NCBI RefSeq assembly: GCF_008271465.1
Contig: NZ_VMDU01000008.1
Span: forward strand, 51,318-115,317
Length of the DNA stretch: 64,000 nucleotides
Reading direction: 5' to 3'
Origin: Tabrizicola flagellatus
GTDB taxonomy: Bacteria; Pseudomonadota; Alphaproteobacteria; Rhodobacterales; Rhodobacteraceae
Below, piece by piece: positions 17,616 to 27,052 of this stretch (its first letter is position 1; every line of letters starts with the position of its first letter). The position numbers and the translations under genes are program-made. The notes beneath the pieces were generated by a model that was given only the letters and a program-made list of their open reading frames with translations, was not told the origin of the DNA and did no database searches.

Positions 17616-19214
17616 ATGACCCAGGGACGCGTGAACCCCAACCAGACGCTCGAGACGCAAGGCATTACGGGTGTGGCGGTAGCCCACTACAACTATGCCG
17701 AGTCAGCGCTGGTCGAGGCCGCAGTCGTCCGGGGCGAGGGCCGCCTCGGTCGCGGCGGGGCCTTCCTCTGCTCCACCGGCCAGTTCACCGGGCGCTCGCC
17801 CAAGGACAAGTTCGTCGTCCGCACCGCGACCACGGAAGACACGATCTGGTGGGACAACAACGCCGCAATGGCGCCAGAGGCCTATGACCGACTCAAGGCC
17901 GACATGCTGGCGCACATGCAGGGACTCGAGGTCTTCGTGCAGGACCTCTACGCCGGGGCCGATCCGATCCATCGGCTCGACGTGCGCGTCGTGACCGAGC
18001 TTGCCTGGCACGGCCTTTTCATCCGCCACCTGCTGCGCCGCCCTGCGCGCGAGGAACTGGACGGTTTCACCCCGGCATGGACGGTCATCAACCTGCCCAG
18101 CTTCAAGGCCGATCCGGCCCGGCACGGCACGCGGACGGAAACCGCCATCGTCCTGAACTTCGACGAAAAGACCGTCCTGATCGCCAACACCGCCTACGCG
18201 GGCGAGAACAAGAAGGCGGTCTTCACCGTCCTCAACTACCTGTTGCCGGAAAAGGGCGTGATGCCGATGCATTGCAGCGCCAACCACGCCATCGGCAATC
18301 CGGTCGATGCGGCCGTCTTCTTCGGCCTGTCGGGCACCGGCAAGACCACCCTTTCGGCCTCACCCGACCGCACGCTGATCGGCGATGACGAACACGGCTG
18401 GTCGGATCGCGGCATCTTCAACTTCGAGGGGGGCTGCTACGCCAAGACCATTGACCTCTCGCCCGAGGCCGAGCCCGAGATCTACGCCACCACCCACCGC
18501 TTCGGCACCGTGGTGGAAAACATGGTCTATGACCCCGAAACACTGGAATTGGACTTTTCCAACCGCAGCCTGACGGAGAACACCCGCTGCGCCTACCCGC
18601 TCGAAGCGATTTCGAATGCCAGCGCCACCGGGCTTGGCGGCCATCCGCGCCATGTGGTGATGCTGACCTGCGATGCCTTCGGCGTGTTGCCCCCCATCGC
18701 GCGGCTGTCGCCCGCGCAGGCGATGTATCACTTCCTCTCCGGCTTCACCTCCAAGGCCGCCGGAACCGAACGTGGCATCACCGAGCCGCAGCCCACCTTC
18801 TCTACCTGCTTCGGCGCGCCCTTCATGCCGCGTCGGCCCGAGGTGTACGGCAAGCTCCTGCAACAGAAGATCGCCAAGCACGGCGCCTCGTGCTGGCTGG
18901 TGAACACCGGCTGGACCGGCGGCGCCTACGGCACGGGGCGGCGGATGCCGATCCGGGCCACCCGCGCGCTTCTGGCCGCCGCACTGGACGGCTCGCTGGC
19001 CAAGGGCGAATTCCGCCGCGATCCGAACTTCGGCTTCGACGTGCCGGTCTCGGTCCCCGGTGTGGCCGAGGGCCTCTTGAACCCGCGCGAAACCTGGACC
19101 AGTGCGAATGATTACGACGCACAGGCGGCAAAGCTGGTGGCCATGTTCCAGAAGAACTTCGCCCAGTATGTGCCCTTCATCGACGCCGACGTGAAGGCCG
19201 CCGCCATCGGCTGA
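17616..19214 (+). CDS. pckA: Phosphoenolpyruvate carboxykinase (ATP)
   Basis: PckA converts oxaloacetate and ATP to PEP and CO2, the gateway to gluconeogenesis. The product of 532 residues equals the family length. [17 protein letters not shown] marks the substrate site. [14 protein letters not shown] (from about residue 235) is the kinase loop, and [20 protein letters not shown] holds the metal and adenine region. I use the ATG at 17616, with GGGAG upstream, rather than an in-frame start 147 bp earlier that gives an unconserved extension. The long hairpin repeat at 19219 follows directly. Confidence 0.97.
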   Translation: MTQGRVNPNQTLETQGITGVAVAHYNYAESALVEAAVVRGEGRLGRGGAFLCSTGQFTGRSPKDKFVVRTATTEDTIWWDNNAAMAPEAYDRLKADMLAHMQGLEVFVQDLYAGADPIHRLDVRVVTELAWHGLFIRHLLRRPAREELDGFTPAWTVINLPSFKADPARHGTRTETAIVLNFDEKTVLIANTAYAGENKKAVFTVLNYLLPEKGVMPMHCSANHAIGNPVDAAVFFGLSGTGKTTLSASPDRTLIGDDEHGWSDRGIFNFEGGCYAKTIDLSPEAEPEIYATTHRFGTVVENMVYDPETLELDFSNRSLTENTRCAYPLEAISNASATGLGGHPRHVVMLTCDAFGVLPPIARLSPAQAMYHFLSGFTSKAAGTERGITEPQPTFSTCFGAPFMPRRPEVYGKLLQQKIAKHGASCWLVNTGWTGGAYGTGRRMPIRATRALLAAALDGSLAKGEFRRDPNFGFDVPVSVPGVAEGLLNPRETWTSANDYDAQAAKLVAMFQKNFAQYVPFIDADVKAAAIG

Positions 19215-19218
19215 CCAA

Positions 19219-19287
19219 CGCTCATCGTTCGACTTCGTCTCCTCTTCGCTGGCCGCCAGCGAGGAGTGACGAAGTCATCGACGAGCG
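19219..19287. repeat. Long hairpin repeat, copy 1
   Basis: The left part starts CGCTCATCGTTCGACTTCGT and the right part ends GACGAAGTCATCGACGAGCG, forming an imperfect stem of about 30 bp with CGCTGG/CCAGCG at the tip. It starts 4 bp after the pckA stop and ends just before the stop of the convergent TSUP gene. Related copies are at 23518, 36725 and 44600. Confidence 0.85.
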
Positions 19288-19288
19288 G

Positions 19289-20059
19289 TCACATCAGCGC
19301 CAGCCTGACCATGTTCAGCCCGGTCAGCACCAGGAGTCCCTGGGTCCAGCGCCGGAACCGCGCCTGGTCCAGCCGGTCCTGCACCCGGTAGCCCGCGTAA
19401 AGCCCCGCCAGCGCCGGGATCGCAAGCGCCGCCGAGAAGGCGAGGCTCTGCAGGTTGGCCACCCCGGTCCCCAGATGCGAGACCAGCAAGGCCAACGCCC
19501 CGATCAGGAACACCACCCCTTGCGCGCGGATCATCGTCAGCTTGTCCGCCCCGGTGGACAGGAGGAGCACCAGAAGCGGCGGCCCCCAGATGCCCGATAC
19601 TCCGCCGTAAAGCCCGCCGATCGCCCCCAGCGCCCATTCGGCCCCCCTGCGGTTGCGCAGCGGAATCGCCAAGCTCCTTCCCGCGAGTTGCAGCGCGGCA
19701 AAGACGGAAATCGGGATGCCCAGCATCAGGAGATAGACTGCCCGCGGGATCACATCGGCAAAGGGCGCCGAGACGGCGATGCATCCCACCGTCGCCACAA
19801 GGAAGCGCCGGTAGGCCCGCACCGTGTCCACCGCCGGACCCGCGCCCTGCCGGAACGCCTGGCTGAGGTTCGTTACCAGCGTCGGCAGGATCAGACCGGC
19901 CAGGGCCAGGTCCTGCGGCAGGAAGACCGCAAAGGCCGAAACCAGGATCATCGGCATGGCAAAGCCCACCGCGCCCTTGACGAAGCCCGCAAACAGGGTC
20001 ACCGCCAGCGCCGCCGCGAACGCCTGCCCCGATAGCCCGCCAGAGACCAGATCGAACAT
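19289..20059 (-). CDS. TSUP (TauE/SafE) family permease
   Basis: A 256-residue integral membrane protein with about eight predicted helices. It contains the family's GFVKGAVGFAMPMILVSAF motif near the N-terminus and its mirrored GGLYGGVSGIWGPPLLVLLL in the middle, the inverted-repeat layout of TSUP sulfite/sulfonate exporters. The substrate is unknown. The ATG at 20059 has AAGGGCAAG just upstream; the longer reading frame adds an unconserved extension. It converges on pckA across the hairpin repeat. Confidence 0.88.
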   Translation of the reverse strand: MFDLVSGGLSGQAFAAALAVTLFAGFVKGAVGFAMPMILVSAFAVFLPQDLALAGLILPTLVTNLSQAFRQGAGPAVDTVRAYRRFLVATVGCIAVSAPFADVIPRAVYLLMLGIPISVFAALQLAGRSLAIPLRNRRGAEWALGAIGGLYGGVSGIWGPPLLVLLLSTGADKLTMIRAQGVVFLIGALALLVSHLGTGVANLQSLAFSAALAIPALAGLYAGYRVQDRLDQARFRRWTQGLLVLTGLNMVRLALM

Positions 20060-20123
20060 GACTTGCCCTTTCCGGCCCCTTGTGGCGCAGTCGGGCGGCG
20101 GGGGAAAGGCCCGGGAGTCCCGA

Positions 20124-20642
20124 ATGAGACCATTTGCGCTGACACTCTTCCTTGCCCTCTCCGCGCCGCTTGGCGCCGAGCCCGCCGCACCCCAGACCGG
20201 ACCCGAGGTCGCCAGCCTGCAAGCGGGCGTCTTCTGCGCCTTGCAAGCCATGGATCAGCGACCAGCCCCCGGCACGCTGTCGGGCTGGATTCACGTCCCT
20301 GATGGTGAAATCGACTTCCACTGGCCCGACGTCCGCGTCGTCCCCGCACGGATCGGCATCGCCTTCGGAGTCAAGTCGCGACTGACCCCGGGCCTGTCCC
20401 TGTCGGGCGAAATGCGCGTTTACCGTCCCGGTGCCACCACCCCCGAAACCTGGCAGTCAAGCTTCACCGACATGGGCGACCAGTTCGGCTTCTTCCGTTT
20501 TGACCGCGAGGACGAACTTCTCCCCGGCATCTGGCGCTTTGAAGCCTGGGCCTGGGAAAAGCGCCTCTATAGCGTTGAATTCGAGGTCGTCCCTGCTGCT
20601 GCCCTCCCCGGGATTGCGCAAGCCTGCGGCGCGATCTCCTGA
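20124..20642 (+). CDS. Secreted DUF3859-like protein
   Basis: A 172-residue protein with a Sec signal peptide (MRPFALTLFLALSAPLGAEP, cleavage near AEP). The remainder looks like a single beta-rich domain: repeated strands such as GWIHVPDGEIDFHWPDV and WRFEAWAWEKRLYSVEFEVV. This matches my recollection of DUF3859, whose function is unknown. GGGAG precedes the ATG by 7 bp. Two Cys residues (FCAL and the C-terminal QACG) could form a disulfide. Confidence 0.7.
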   Translation: MRPFALTLFLALSAPLGAEPAAPQTGPEVASLQAGVFCALQAMDQRPAPGTLSGWIHVPDGEIDFHWPDVRVVPARIGIAFGVKSRLTPGLSLSGEMRVYRPGATTPETWQSSFTDMGDQFGFFRFDREDELLPGIWRFEAWAWEKRLYSVEFEVVPAAALPGIAQACGAIS

Positions 20643-20704
20643 AAACGTCTGCGACATTTTCGATCCTTACTGGAAGCATGATTGAAATCTTGTTGCTCTG
20701 CCGT

Positions 20705-20727
20705 TGCGAAGGCGCTACCCCTTCGCA
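20705..20727 (+). promoter_or_regulatory. Leader hairpin upstream of the mcd-like gene
   Basis: TGCGAAGG and CCTTCGCA pair perfectly over 8 bp around a 7-nt loop, 27 bp before the start codon of the dehydrogenase at 20755. It may lie in the mRNA leader. No promoter boxes are convincing enough to say whether it precedes or follows the transcription start. Confidence 0.45.
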
Positions 20728-20754
20728 GGTGCAGAATCTCGCTGGAGCCGACCC

Positions 20755-22416
20755 ATGCCCGATGGACAGCCGATGACCCAGAGCCCGATCCTTTCCGACC
20801 TGAAGACGCTGACCAAGGCCGCGCTACCCGAGATCGAGGCGCTTCTCGCGGCCGCCCGCGAGGGGCTGAGGGCGAAGGTCTCTGCCGGGGGCAAGGTGTC
20901 GAACCTGGCGCTCGAAGCCCGGCAATACCAGGCCCATGCGCTCGCCTGGCTGGCAACCTATGTCGAGGCCCTGCGCCAGCTGAACGCCTGGGCCGACCGG
21001 CTGGCGGAGGCCGGGAAACTGGGCGAGATGGAGACCCTGATCCTGCAGATCGGCTTCGGGGAATACCTGGCCCAGATTTCGGGCGGCATCCCGATGAGCC
21101 AGACCGAATTCGCCCGCCTCTCCGACCTCGGGATGACCTGGAGCCCCGGCACCGCCGCAGCCAGACTGATGGCTCAGGGCAACACGCCGGAGGCCCGCCA
21201 CGCCCTCGTGGCCCTGATGCGCGACAACCATGGGCGGGCGACCTTCGGGGCCACCGGGCTGGACGAGGAACTGGAGATGATCCGCGACCAGTTCCGCCGC
21301 TATGCCGACGAGAAGGTCATCCCCCGTGCCCACGACTGGCACCTGAAAGACGAGCTGATCCCGATGGAGGTGATCGAGGAACTGGCCGGGATGGGCGTCT
21401 TCGGTCTGACCATTCCCGAGGCTTACGGCGGCTTCGGCCTGTCGAAGGCGTCGATGGTCGTCGTCTCCGAAGAACTCAGCCGCGGCTATATCGGCGTTGG
21501 CTCCCTCGGCACCCGGTCCGAAATCGCCGCCGAGCTGATCCTTTGCGGGGGCACCGAGGAGCAGAAGGCGAAATGGCTGCCCGGCCTGGCCTCCGGGGAA
21601 ATCCTGCCCACGGCGGTCTTTACCGAACCGAACACCGGCTCGGACCTTGGCAGCTTGCGCACCCGGGCGCGGAAGGCGGGGGACGACTGGATCATCACCG
21701 GCAACAAGACCTGGATCACCCACGCGGCCCGGACCCATGTCATGACCGTCCTCGCGCGGTCGGTCGAGGGCACCACCGACTACCGCGGCCTGTCGCTGTT
21801 CCTCGCCGAAAAGACTCCCGGCACCGACGAGACGCCCTTTGTGGATCCCGGCCTGTCGGGCGGCGAGATCGAGGTGCTCGGCTACCGCGGCATGAAGGAA
21901 TACACCGTCAACTTCGACGACTTCCGGGTGAAGGGCGAGAACCTTCTGGGCCAGGTCGAAGGCCAGGGCTTCAAGCAGCTGATGCAGACCTTCGAGAGCG
22001 CCCGCATCCAGACCGGGGCGCGGGCGATCGGCGTCGCGCAATCGGCGCTGGAGACGGGGATGCAGTATGCCGAGGACCGCAAGCAGTTCGGCAAGAGCCT
22101 GATCGAGTTCCCGCGCATCGAGTCGAAACTGGCCATGATGGCGGTCGAGATCATGATTGCCCGCCAGCTGACCTATTTCTCAGCCTGGCAGAAGGACCAC
22201 GACAAGCGCTGCGACCTCGAAGCCGGGATGGCCAAGCTTCTGGGCGCCCGCGTGGCCTGGGCCAGCGCCGACAACGCGCTCCAGATCCACGGCGGCAACG
22301 GGTTCGCGCTGGAATACCGGATCAGCCGGATCCTGTGCGATGCCCGCATCCTGAACATCTTCGAGGGCGCCGCCGAGATCCAGGCTCAGGTGATCGCGCG
22401 CCGCCTTCTCGAGTAG
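20755..22416 (+). CDS. mcd: Probable (2S)-methylsuccinyl-CoA dehydrogenase
   Basis: An acyl-CoA dehydrogenase-fold flavoprotein of 553 residues, about 170 longer at the N-terminus than ordinary acyl-CoA dehydrogenases (about 380). That extension (AWLATYVEALRQLNAW, FGEYLAQISGGIPMSQTE) is what I recall for Mcd of the ethylmalonyl-CoA pathway, which oxidises methylsuccinyl-CoA to mesaconyl-CoA. The core shows TAVFTEPNTGSDLGSLRTRA, the FAD/substrate block, and IHGGNGFALEYRISRILCDA. The pckA neighbourhood agrees with the Rhodobacter sphaeroides order as I remember it. EtfAB at 7583 would take the electrons. An AidB-like or other long ACAD is the alternative. Confidence 0.8.
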   Translation: MPDGQPMTQSPILSDLKTLTKAALPEIEALLAAAREGLRAKVSAGGKVSNLALEARQYQAHALAWLATYVEALRQLNAWADRLAEAGKLGEMETLILQIGFGEYLAQISGGIPMSQTEFARLSDLGMTWSPGTAAARLMAQGNTPEARHALVALMRDNHGRATFGATGLDEELEMIRDQFRRYADEKVIPRAHDWHLKDELIPMEVIEELAGMGVFGLTIPEAYGGFGLSKASMVVVSEELSRGYIGVGSLGTRSEIAAELILCGGTEEQKAKWLPGLASGEILPTAVFTEPNTGSDLGSLRTRARKAGDDWIITGNKTWITHAARTHVMTVLARSVEGTTDYRGLSLFLAEKTPGTDETPFVDPGLSGGEIEVLGYRGMKEYTVNFDDFRVKGENLLGQVEGQGFKQLMQTFESARIQTGARAIGVAQSALETGMQYAEDRKQFGKSLIEFPRIESKLAMMAVEIMIARQLTYFSAWQKDHDKRCDLEAGMAKLLGARVAWASADNALQIHGGNGFALEYRISRILCDARILNIFEGAAEIQAQVIARRLLE

Positions 22417-22496
22417 CCTGTTGCCACCGGCTTGTCGCCTTGTCAGACTGACCCATATCGGGTGCAGGTTGACAGCGCAAAGACAAGGGCGACCGG

Positions 22497-23510
22497 ATGG
22501 CAGGGACCGTTCTTCTGACGGGAAGCTCCGGCTTCATCGCCAAGCAGGTCGCGCTGAAGCTCCTGAACGCCGGCTACGCGGTCCGGGGAACGCTGCGCCG
22601 TATGGACCGCGCCGACGAGGTTCGGGCTGCGCTTGCCCCCTATCTCACCGAAACGGCCGGCGCGCTTGGCTTCGTCCAGGCCGATCTCGAATCCGATGCC
22701 GGCTGGGCCGAGGCCATGCAGGGCGTGACGGCCCTGGTCCACACCGCCTCTCCCTTCCCCATCGCCCAGCCCAATGATCCCGCCACGGTGATCCGCCCGG
22801 CGGTCGAGGGCACCGAGCGCGTCCTGAAGGCGGCGGCGGCGGCCGGGGTGACGCGGGTGGTGCTGACCTCATCGACAGCGGCGGTCCTGAACGAATCCAA
22901 GCCGGATACGCTTCAGGACGAGGCCGACTGGTGCGATGTGCACCTGCCCACGACCACGCCCTATGCCAAGTCCAAGACGCTCGCCGAACGTGCCGCCTGG
23001 GAGATCGCCAGGGCCCGCGGTCTGCGCCTGACCACGATCAACCCCGGCCTCGTCCTCGGGCCGCCGCTGGACGGACACTACGGTTCGTCCCTGGCGCTGA
23101 TCGAACGGTTCCTCAAGGGCAAGGATCCGATGCTGCCTCCGTTGGGCCTGCCCGTCGTCGATGTCCGCGACGTGGCCGAGATGCATCTGCGCGCGCTGCA
23201 ACGCCCCGAGACCGAGGGGCGGCGCTATATTGCGGCGTCCGGCTCTATGGCCTTCGTGGACATGGGCCGCACGCTGAAGGCCGCCTACCCGGCCCGCCGC
23301 ATCCCCACGCGCGAGGCGCCGAAGGCCCTGGTCCGGTTCCTGGCGCTGTTCGACCCTGACATCCGCTCGATCCTGCCCAAGCTCGGCCATCTGGAGCGGG
23401 TGTCGAACGCGCGTGCGGTCAAGGAAATGGAGATGGAGTTCATAGCGCCCAAGGCGGCGCTGCTGGCGGCGGCCGATTGGCTGGTCAGGAACGGCAAGGT
23501 CTGGGCCTGA
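22497..23510 (+). CDS. Extended SDR, dihydroflavonol/cinnamoyl-CoA reductase-like
   Basis: A 337-residue NAD(P)-dependent reductase or epimerase. The nucleotide-binding loop is VLLTGSSGFIAKQVALKLL (residues 5-23). The active-site YxxxK is in TPYAKSKTLAERAAWE, preceded by VVLTSSTAAVL. These fit the extended SDR family that includes dihydroflavonol 4-reductase. The bacterial substrate is unknown. It is a single gene between mcd and a convergent MFS permease, with a hairpin repeat at its 3' end. Confidence 0.85.
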   Translation: MAGTVLLTGSSGFIAKQVALKLLNAGYAVRGTLRRMDRADEVRAALAPYLTETAGALGFVQADLESDAGWAEAMQGVTALVHTASPFPIAQPNDPATVIRPAVEGTERVLKAAAAAGVTRVVLTSSTAAVLNESKPDTLQDEADWCDVHLPTTTPYAKSKTLAERAAWEIARARGLRLTTINPGLVLGPPLDGHYGSSLALIERFLKGKDPMLPPLGLPVVDVRDVAEMHLRALQRPETEGRRYIAASGSMAFVDMGRTLKAAYPARRIPTREAPKALVRFLALFDPDIRSILPKLGHLERVSNARAVKEMEMEFIAPKAALLAAADWLVRNGKVWA

Positions 23511-23517
23511 CCAGCAG

Positions 23518-23588
23518 CCGCTCGTCGTTCGACTGCGTCTCCTCCTCGCCCCGTGCACCCCGTGACGAGAGGTTGAAGTCGCGAAGGA
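23518..23588. repeat. Long hairpin repeat, copy 2
   Basis: It begins CCGCTCGTCGTTCGACTGCG, close to copy 1 at 19219, and contains TCTCCTCCTCGCC and GTGACGAGAGGTTGAAGTCG on the right side. The stem is less perfect than in copy 1. It starts 8 bp after the SDR stop and ends 6 bp before the stop of the convergent MFS gene. Confidence 0.75.
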
Positions 23589-23593
23589 TCGCC

Positions 23594-24811
23594 TCACGCC
23601 CCCCCGCGCGAGGGTCGCACCACCCCCAGCCGGGGATGCAGCTGCCCCGCCACCGCCCAGGACGCCAGAAGTCCCAGCCCGGCCGCGACGAAGATCCCCG
23701 GCAGGGGCGCGACCCACAGCACCAGCCAGGCGAGGCCCGGCGTCAGGATCGAGGACACGTCGCGGAAGCTGGAATAGACCGCCGACATCTCGGTGCGCTC
23801 GGATGGCTTGACCGACATCAGGAAGGGCAGGCCCCCGACCACGTCCAGCGTGACGAGGAAGATCGAGGCCGCCATGACCAGCGCGACCGTCACCCAGGGC
23901 AGGAAGGCCAGCAGCCCCGCTGCCAGGAACAGCGTCCCGCAGGCGCCGAAGGCCAGCCGGACGGACCGGCGCACCGACAGCCGGCGCGCCAGCCGGTTCA
24001 GCGCGGGGGCCGCGAACAGGGTTGCGTTGGTGATCGACAGCGCGATGCCCCCCACCTTGTCGCCCAGGCCCGCCTCGATGCAGAAGATCGGCAGATAGAC
24101 GACATAGACCCACCAGCCGCAGCTGCGCATCACCGCGAACATCCAGCCCGCGATCAGCCGCGGCTGGCTGAAGAACCGGCCGAGATAGCCCAGGGGGTTC
24201 ACCGCCGGCCGCTTCGCCCGCGCGATCTGCTTGCCGTTGCCCAGCCGCAGCACCCAGAAGCTGACGAGGAGGATGGCCGCAAAGGCTCCAGAGGCCAGGA
24301 AGGGCAGCGCATGGCCGTGATGATACAGCCAGACCCCCGTCATCGGCCCGATGGCCCAGGGGGCGGCGGCATAGACCATCTGGGTGGACTGGCTGCGACC
24401 GAGGTTTTCGCGGTCCACATAGTCCAGCACATAGGCGTTCAGGCAGACGAAGATCGTGACCGTGGCCATCGCGTTGCAGATCAGCGCCAGCGGCACCGAC
24501 CAGACCGTGCCGATGGCCCCCAGCGTGTTGCCCACCAGATACAGGCAGACCCCCCCGGTATAGGCCCAGCGCCTCGGGATCCAGCGCGTGGCCCAGGGCA
24601 CCATCAGCCCCCAGACCAGCGCCACGATCCCCGCGACGAAGAACACCACCGAGGTCGCCTGCGCATCGCCCAGCGCGTCATAGACCACCAGCGGCATGGT
24701 CGAGATCAGCATGCCGCGGATCGAGGCATCGAGGCCCGACAGCAGCGCGAAATGCTCGATCCTCGGGGTCGGGCTGTGGCGCAGCGCCAGCGGAATGTAA
24801 CGGTAGGCCAT
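23594..24811 (-). CDS. MFS transporter
   Basis: A 405-residue permease with about 12 predicted membrane helices. The conserved loop between helices 2 and 3 is weak (WATRWIPRRWAYTGG). Residues DYVDRENLGRSQSTQMVYAA in the central region suggest a drug- or sugar-like MFS branch without fixing the substrate. The ATG at 24811 gives MAYRYIPLALRHS. It lies upstream of nothing obvious; recO follows on its 5' side on the same strand, 62 bp away. Confidence 0.82.
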   Translation of the reverse strand: MAYRYIPLALRHSPTPRIEHFALLSGLDASIRGMLISTMPLVVYDALGDAQATSVVFFVAGIVALVWGLMVPWATRWIPRRWAYTGGVCLYLVGNTLGAIGTVWSVPLALICNAMATVTIFVCLNAYVLDYVDRENLGRSQSTQMVYAAAPWAIGPMTGVWLYHHGHALPFLASGAFAAILLVSFWVLRLGNGKQIARAKRPAVNPLGYLGRFFSQPRLIAGWMFAVMRSCGWWVYVVYLPIFCIEAGLGDKVGGIALSITNATLFAAPALNRLARRLSVRRSVRLAFGACGTLFLAAGLLAFLPWVTVALVMAASIFLVTLDVVGGLPFLMSVKPSERTEMSAVYSSFRDVSSILTPGLAWLVLWVAPLPGIFVAAGLGLLASWAVAGQLHPRLGVVRPSRGGA

Positions 24812-24873
24812 GGCGCCAGTTGGACGGGCGGGTCCGGGTTCCGTCTGTCACAAAGGCGACATGTCCGGTCGGT

Positions 24874-25593
24874 TCAGGCCTGCCGGGCGATCAGGTCGAC
24901 CAGCCGCGAGCGCGCCTCGGGAAGCGGCCGGTCCTGCAGGATCGGTCGCAGCCCTCGGTCAAGGAAATGGCCGGTCAATCGCAGCCCCTGCGCAAGGTCC
25001 CCGGCGTCCATCGGCCCGGTCCCGGCCAGCGTCGGCGGCAGGGGCAACAGCCGGTCGGCCCAGTCCCCCGCGCCCGTGCGCGTCACCGCCCGCCCGGTCC
25101 TGGGGCTGACGAAGGCCAGCCCTTCCCGCGCGCCCGTCACCGCGCAGGCGGTCAGGTCGAGGCCGAAGCCCAGCTCTTCCAGCAGTCGCAGTTCCCAGCG
25201 CAGGTAGGTGGCGGTCCAGCCCTCGGCCCCGAGCGCGTCGAGAAGGGTCAGCGTTTCGGACCAGAGCCCGGGATGCGGCTCGCGTTCCGGCAGGGCGGCG
25301 CGCAGCAGGGCGCAGGCCGACAGGAGCCCCGCCAGCGCCAGCCGGTCTTCCAGAAGATGCGCCCGGCTCTGCACCGGCTCGACCGTGAAGACCCCCAGAT
25401 GCTCGTCCAGCCGCGCCCGCCAGTCCAGCCGCACGCCCGTGCCCGGCTGCAAAACGGGCGCCATCCGGCGCGAGGCGCCACCGCGCACCACGCCCGCATG
25501 CCGGCCATGCCCGGCCGTCAGCACCTCGATGATCGCGGCGGTCTCGCCATGCGGGCGCATGGCCAGGATCACGCCCTCGTCGCGCCAGTCCAT
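24874..25593 (-). CDS. recO: DNA repair protein RecO
   Basis: RecO anneals ssDNA and loads RecA with RecR in the RecFOR pathway. The 239-residue product starts [20 protein letters not shown], the N-terminal OB-fold, and continues with a helical domain ([39 protein letters not shown]). The Cys residues of the zinc-binding versions are largely absent (one in DLTACAVTG). It closes the lepB-rnc-era-recO set, with a DUF1491 gene inserted between era and recO. Confidence 0.9.
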   Translation of the reverse strand: MDWRDEGVILAMRPHGETAAIIEVLTAGHGRHAGVVRGGASRRMAPVLQPGTGVRLDWRARLDEHLGVFTVEPVQSRAHLLEDRLALAGLLSACALLRAALPEREPHPGLWSETLTLLDALGAEGWTATYLRWELRLLEELGFGLDLTACAVTGAREGLAFVSPRTGRAVTRTGAGDWADRLLPLPPTLAGTGPMDAGDLAQGLRLTGHFLDRGLRPILQDRPLPEARSRLVDLIARQA

Positions 25594-25640
25594 GCGCCGG
25601 ACTATCGGCGCGGGGCGCGGCCGGCGCAAGCGGGACGCGC

Positions 25641-25976
25641 TCAGTCCGACAGACCCTCTTCGTCCAGCAGCGTCCGTCCCTGGCGGTCCTCCAGTTCGAT
25701 CACCCAGAGGTCGGGGTCGCGGGCCCGGGTGCGGGCGACCAGCGCATCCACCTCGGCCTCCGGCCCCTCGGCCAGCAGGAACCAGGCCCGCGCGCCGCTC
25801 AGGATGTCGGACCGCCGCTCCCAGGCCCGCGCCGTGCCATCCAGGAGCGCGACCTTCACCACCACCGCGCCCGCCTCTGCATCGCCCTTCGCCGTCACAT
25901 AGGCCGGGATGTCCGCCAGCGCGAGCCGCTTCAGATAGGCCGCGACCCAGAGTCCCGCTGCCAGACGCGGCTGCAT
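25641..25976 (-). CDS. DUF1491 family protein
   Basis: A 111-residue cytoplasmic protein of unknown function. It begins [20 protein letters not shown] and contains [20 protein letters not shown] and [19 protein letters not shown] recall DUF1491 as a short alphaproteobacterial family commonly beside era/recO. It is 47 bp before recO on the same strand. Nothing in the sequence suggests an enzymatic motif. Confidence 0.75.
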   Translation of the reverse strand: MQPRLAAGLWVAAYLKRLALADIPAYVTAKGDAEAGAVVVKVALLDGTARAWERRSDILSGARAWFLLAEGPEAEVDALVARTRARDPDLWVIELEDRQGRTLLDEEGLSD

Positions 25977-25989
25977 TCAGCCCCGTCCG

Positions 25990-26020
25990 GCCCAGGAATT
26001 TTCGCCGGCAATTCTTGCGC
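25990..26020. repeat. Degenerate 31 bp palindrome between era and DUF1491 gene
   Basis: It has the same 15+1+15 layout as the element at 6502-6532, but only 11 of 15 arm positions pair (left arm GCCCAGGAATTTTCG). The other three copies are perfect or near-perfect, so this looks like a decayed member. Confidence 0.55.
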
Positions 26021-26022
26021 TC

Positions 26023-26934
26023 CTACGCATCGCCGTCCTTGAAATCCAGACCCATCTCGGAATAGCGCTCGGGTTCGTCCAGCCAGTTCGGGCGCACCCG
26101 GACCTGGAGGAACAGATGGACGGGCCGGCCAAGGAAGTCCGCAATCTCGGCCCGTGCCGCCTGGCCGATGGCCTTGATCGTCTCGCCCTTGTGGCCCAGG
26201 ACGATCCCCTTGTGGCCCTCGCGCGCGACATAGATCACCTGGTCGATCCGGGTCGAGCCGTCGGGCTTGTCCTCCCACTTCTCGGTCTCGACCGTCAGCT
26301 GGTAGGGCAGTTCCTCATGCAGGCGCAGGGTCAGCTTCTCGCGCGTCATCTCGGCCGCGATCATCCGCATCGGCAGGTCGGCGATCTGGTCCTCGGGGTA
26401 GAACCAGGGGCCCTCCGGCAGGACCGAACCCAGCCAGTCGCGCAGGTCCTCGACACCGTGGCCACGCTCGGCGCTGATCATGAAGGTCTTCGCGAAGGGA
26501 AAGGCCTTGTTCGCCTCTTCGGCCAGCGCCAGCAGGGTCTCGGCCTTGACCCGGTCGATCTTGTTGATGGCGAGGGCAACGGGCTTGCCCTGCGGCATCT
26601 CGTCCTTCAGCCGGTCGATGATGGCAAGCGCGCCTTCGGTCAGGCCCCGGTGCGCCTCGATCAGAAGGACGACGACATCGGCATCCGAGGCCCCGCCCCA
26701 GGCCGCCTTGACCATGCTGCGGTCCAGCCGGCGACGGGGGCGGAAGATGCCGGGGGTATCCACGAAGACGATCTGCGCCTCGCCCGCCATCGCGATCCCG
26801 CGGATGCGCGCGCGGGTCGTCTGAACCTTGTGGGTGACGATGCTGACCTTCGCCCCCACCATCCGGTTCAGAAGCGTCGATTTCCCGGCATTGGGTTCGC
26901 CGATCAGGGCGACAAAGCCTGCGCGTGTGGTCAT
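26023..26934 (-). CDS. era: GTPase Era
   Basis: An essential GTPase binding the 16S rRNA 3' end during 30S maturation. The 303-residue product has G1 in GEPNAGKSTLLNRMVG (11-26), G3 in VDTPGIF, G4 in NKID and the C-terminal KH domain with GHKGETIKAIGQAARAEI. A nuclease-like gene on the opposite strand separates it from rnc, which normally precedes it directly. Era therefore needs its own promoter, or read-through across an antisense gene. Confidence 0.96.
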   Translation of the reverse strand: MTTRAGFVALIGEPNAGKSTLLNRMVGAKVSIVTHKVQTTRARIRGIAMAGEAQIVFVDTPGIFRPRRRLDRSMVKAAWGGASDADVVVLLIEAHRGLTEGALAIIDRLKDEMPQGKPVALAINKIDRVKAETLLALAEEANKAFPFAKTFMISAERGHGVEDLRDWLGSVLPEGPWFYPEDQIADLPMRMIAAEMTREKLTLRLHEELPYQLTVETEKWEDKPDGSTRIDQVIYVAREGHKGIVLGHKGETIKAIGQAARAEIADFLGRPVHLFLQVRVRPNWLDEPERYSEMGLDFKDGDA

Positions 26935-27052
26935 GTGGTGAGACTAGCCCTTCATTGATGGCAGGGCCATAGAGAAAAGCCGCCGGAATTGCCAGTTGCA
27001 TAACGGCCCAGGCGCGTCATCCTGCAAACATAATGCCTTGGATTCGTTTGCC

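Noticed and set aside
23477..25207. A 576-codon plus-strand frame opposite the MFS and recO genes
   Set aside because: Rich in Arg, Gln, His and Pro with no domain; it is a shadow of the two genes on the other strand.
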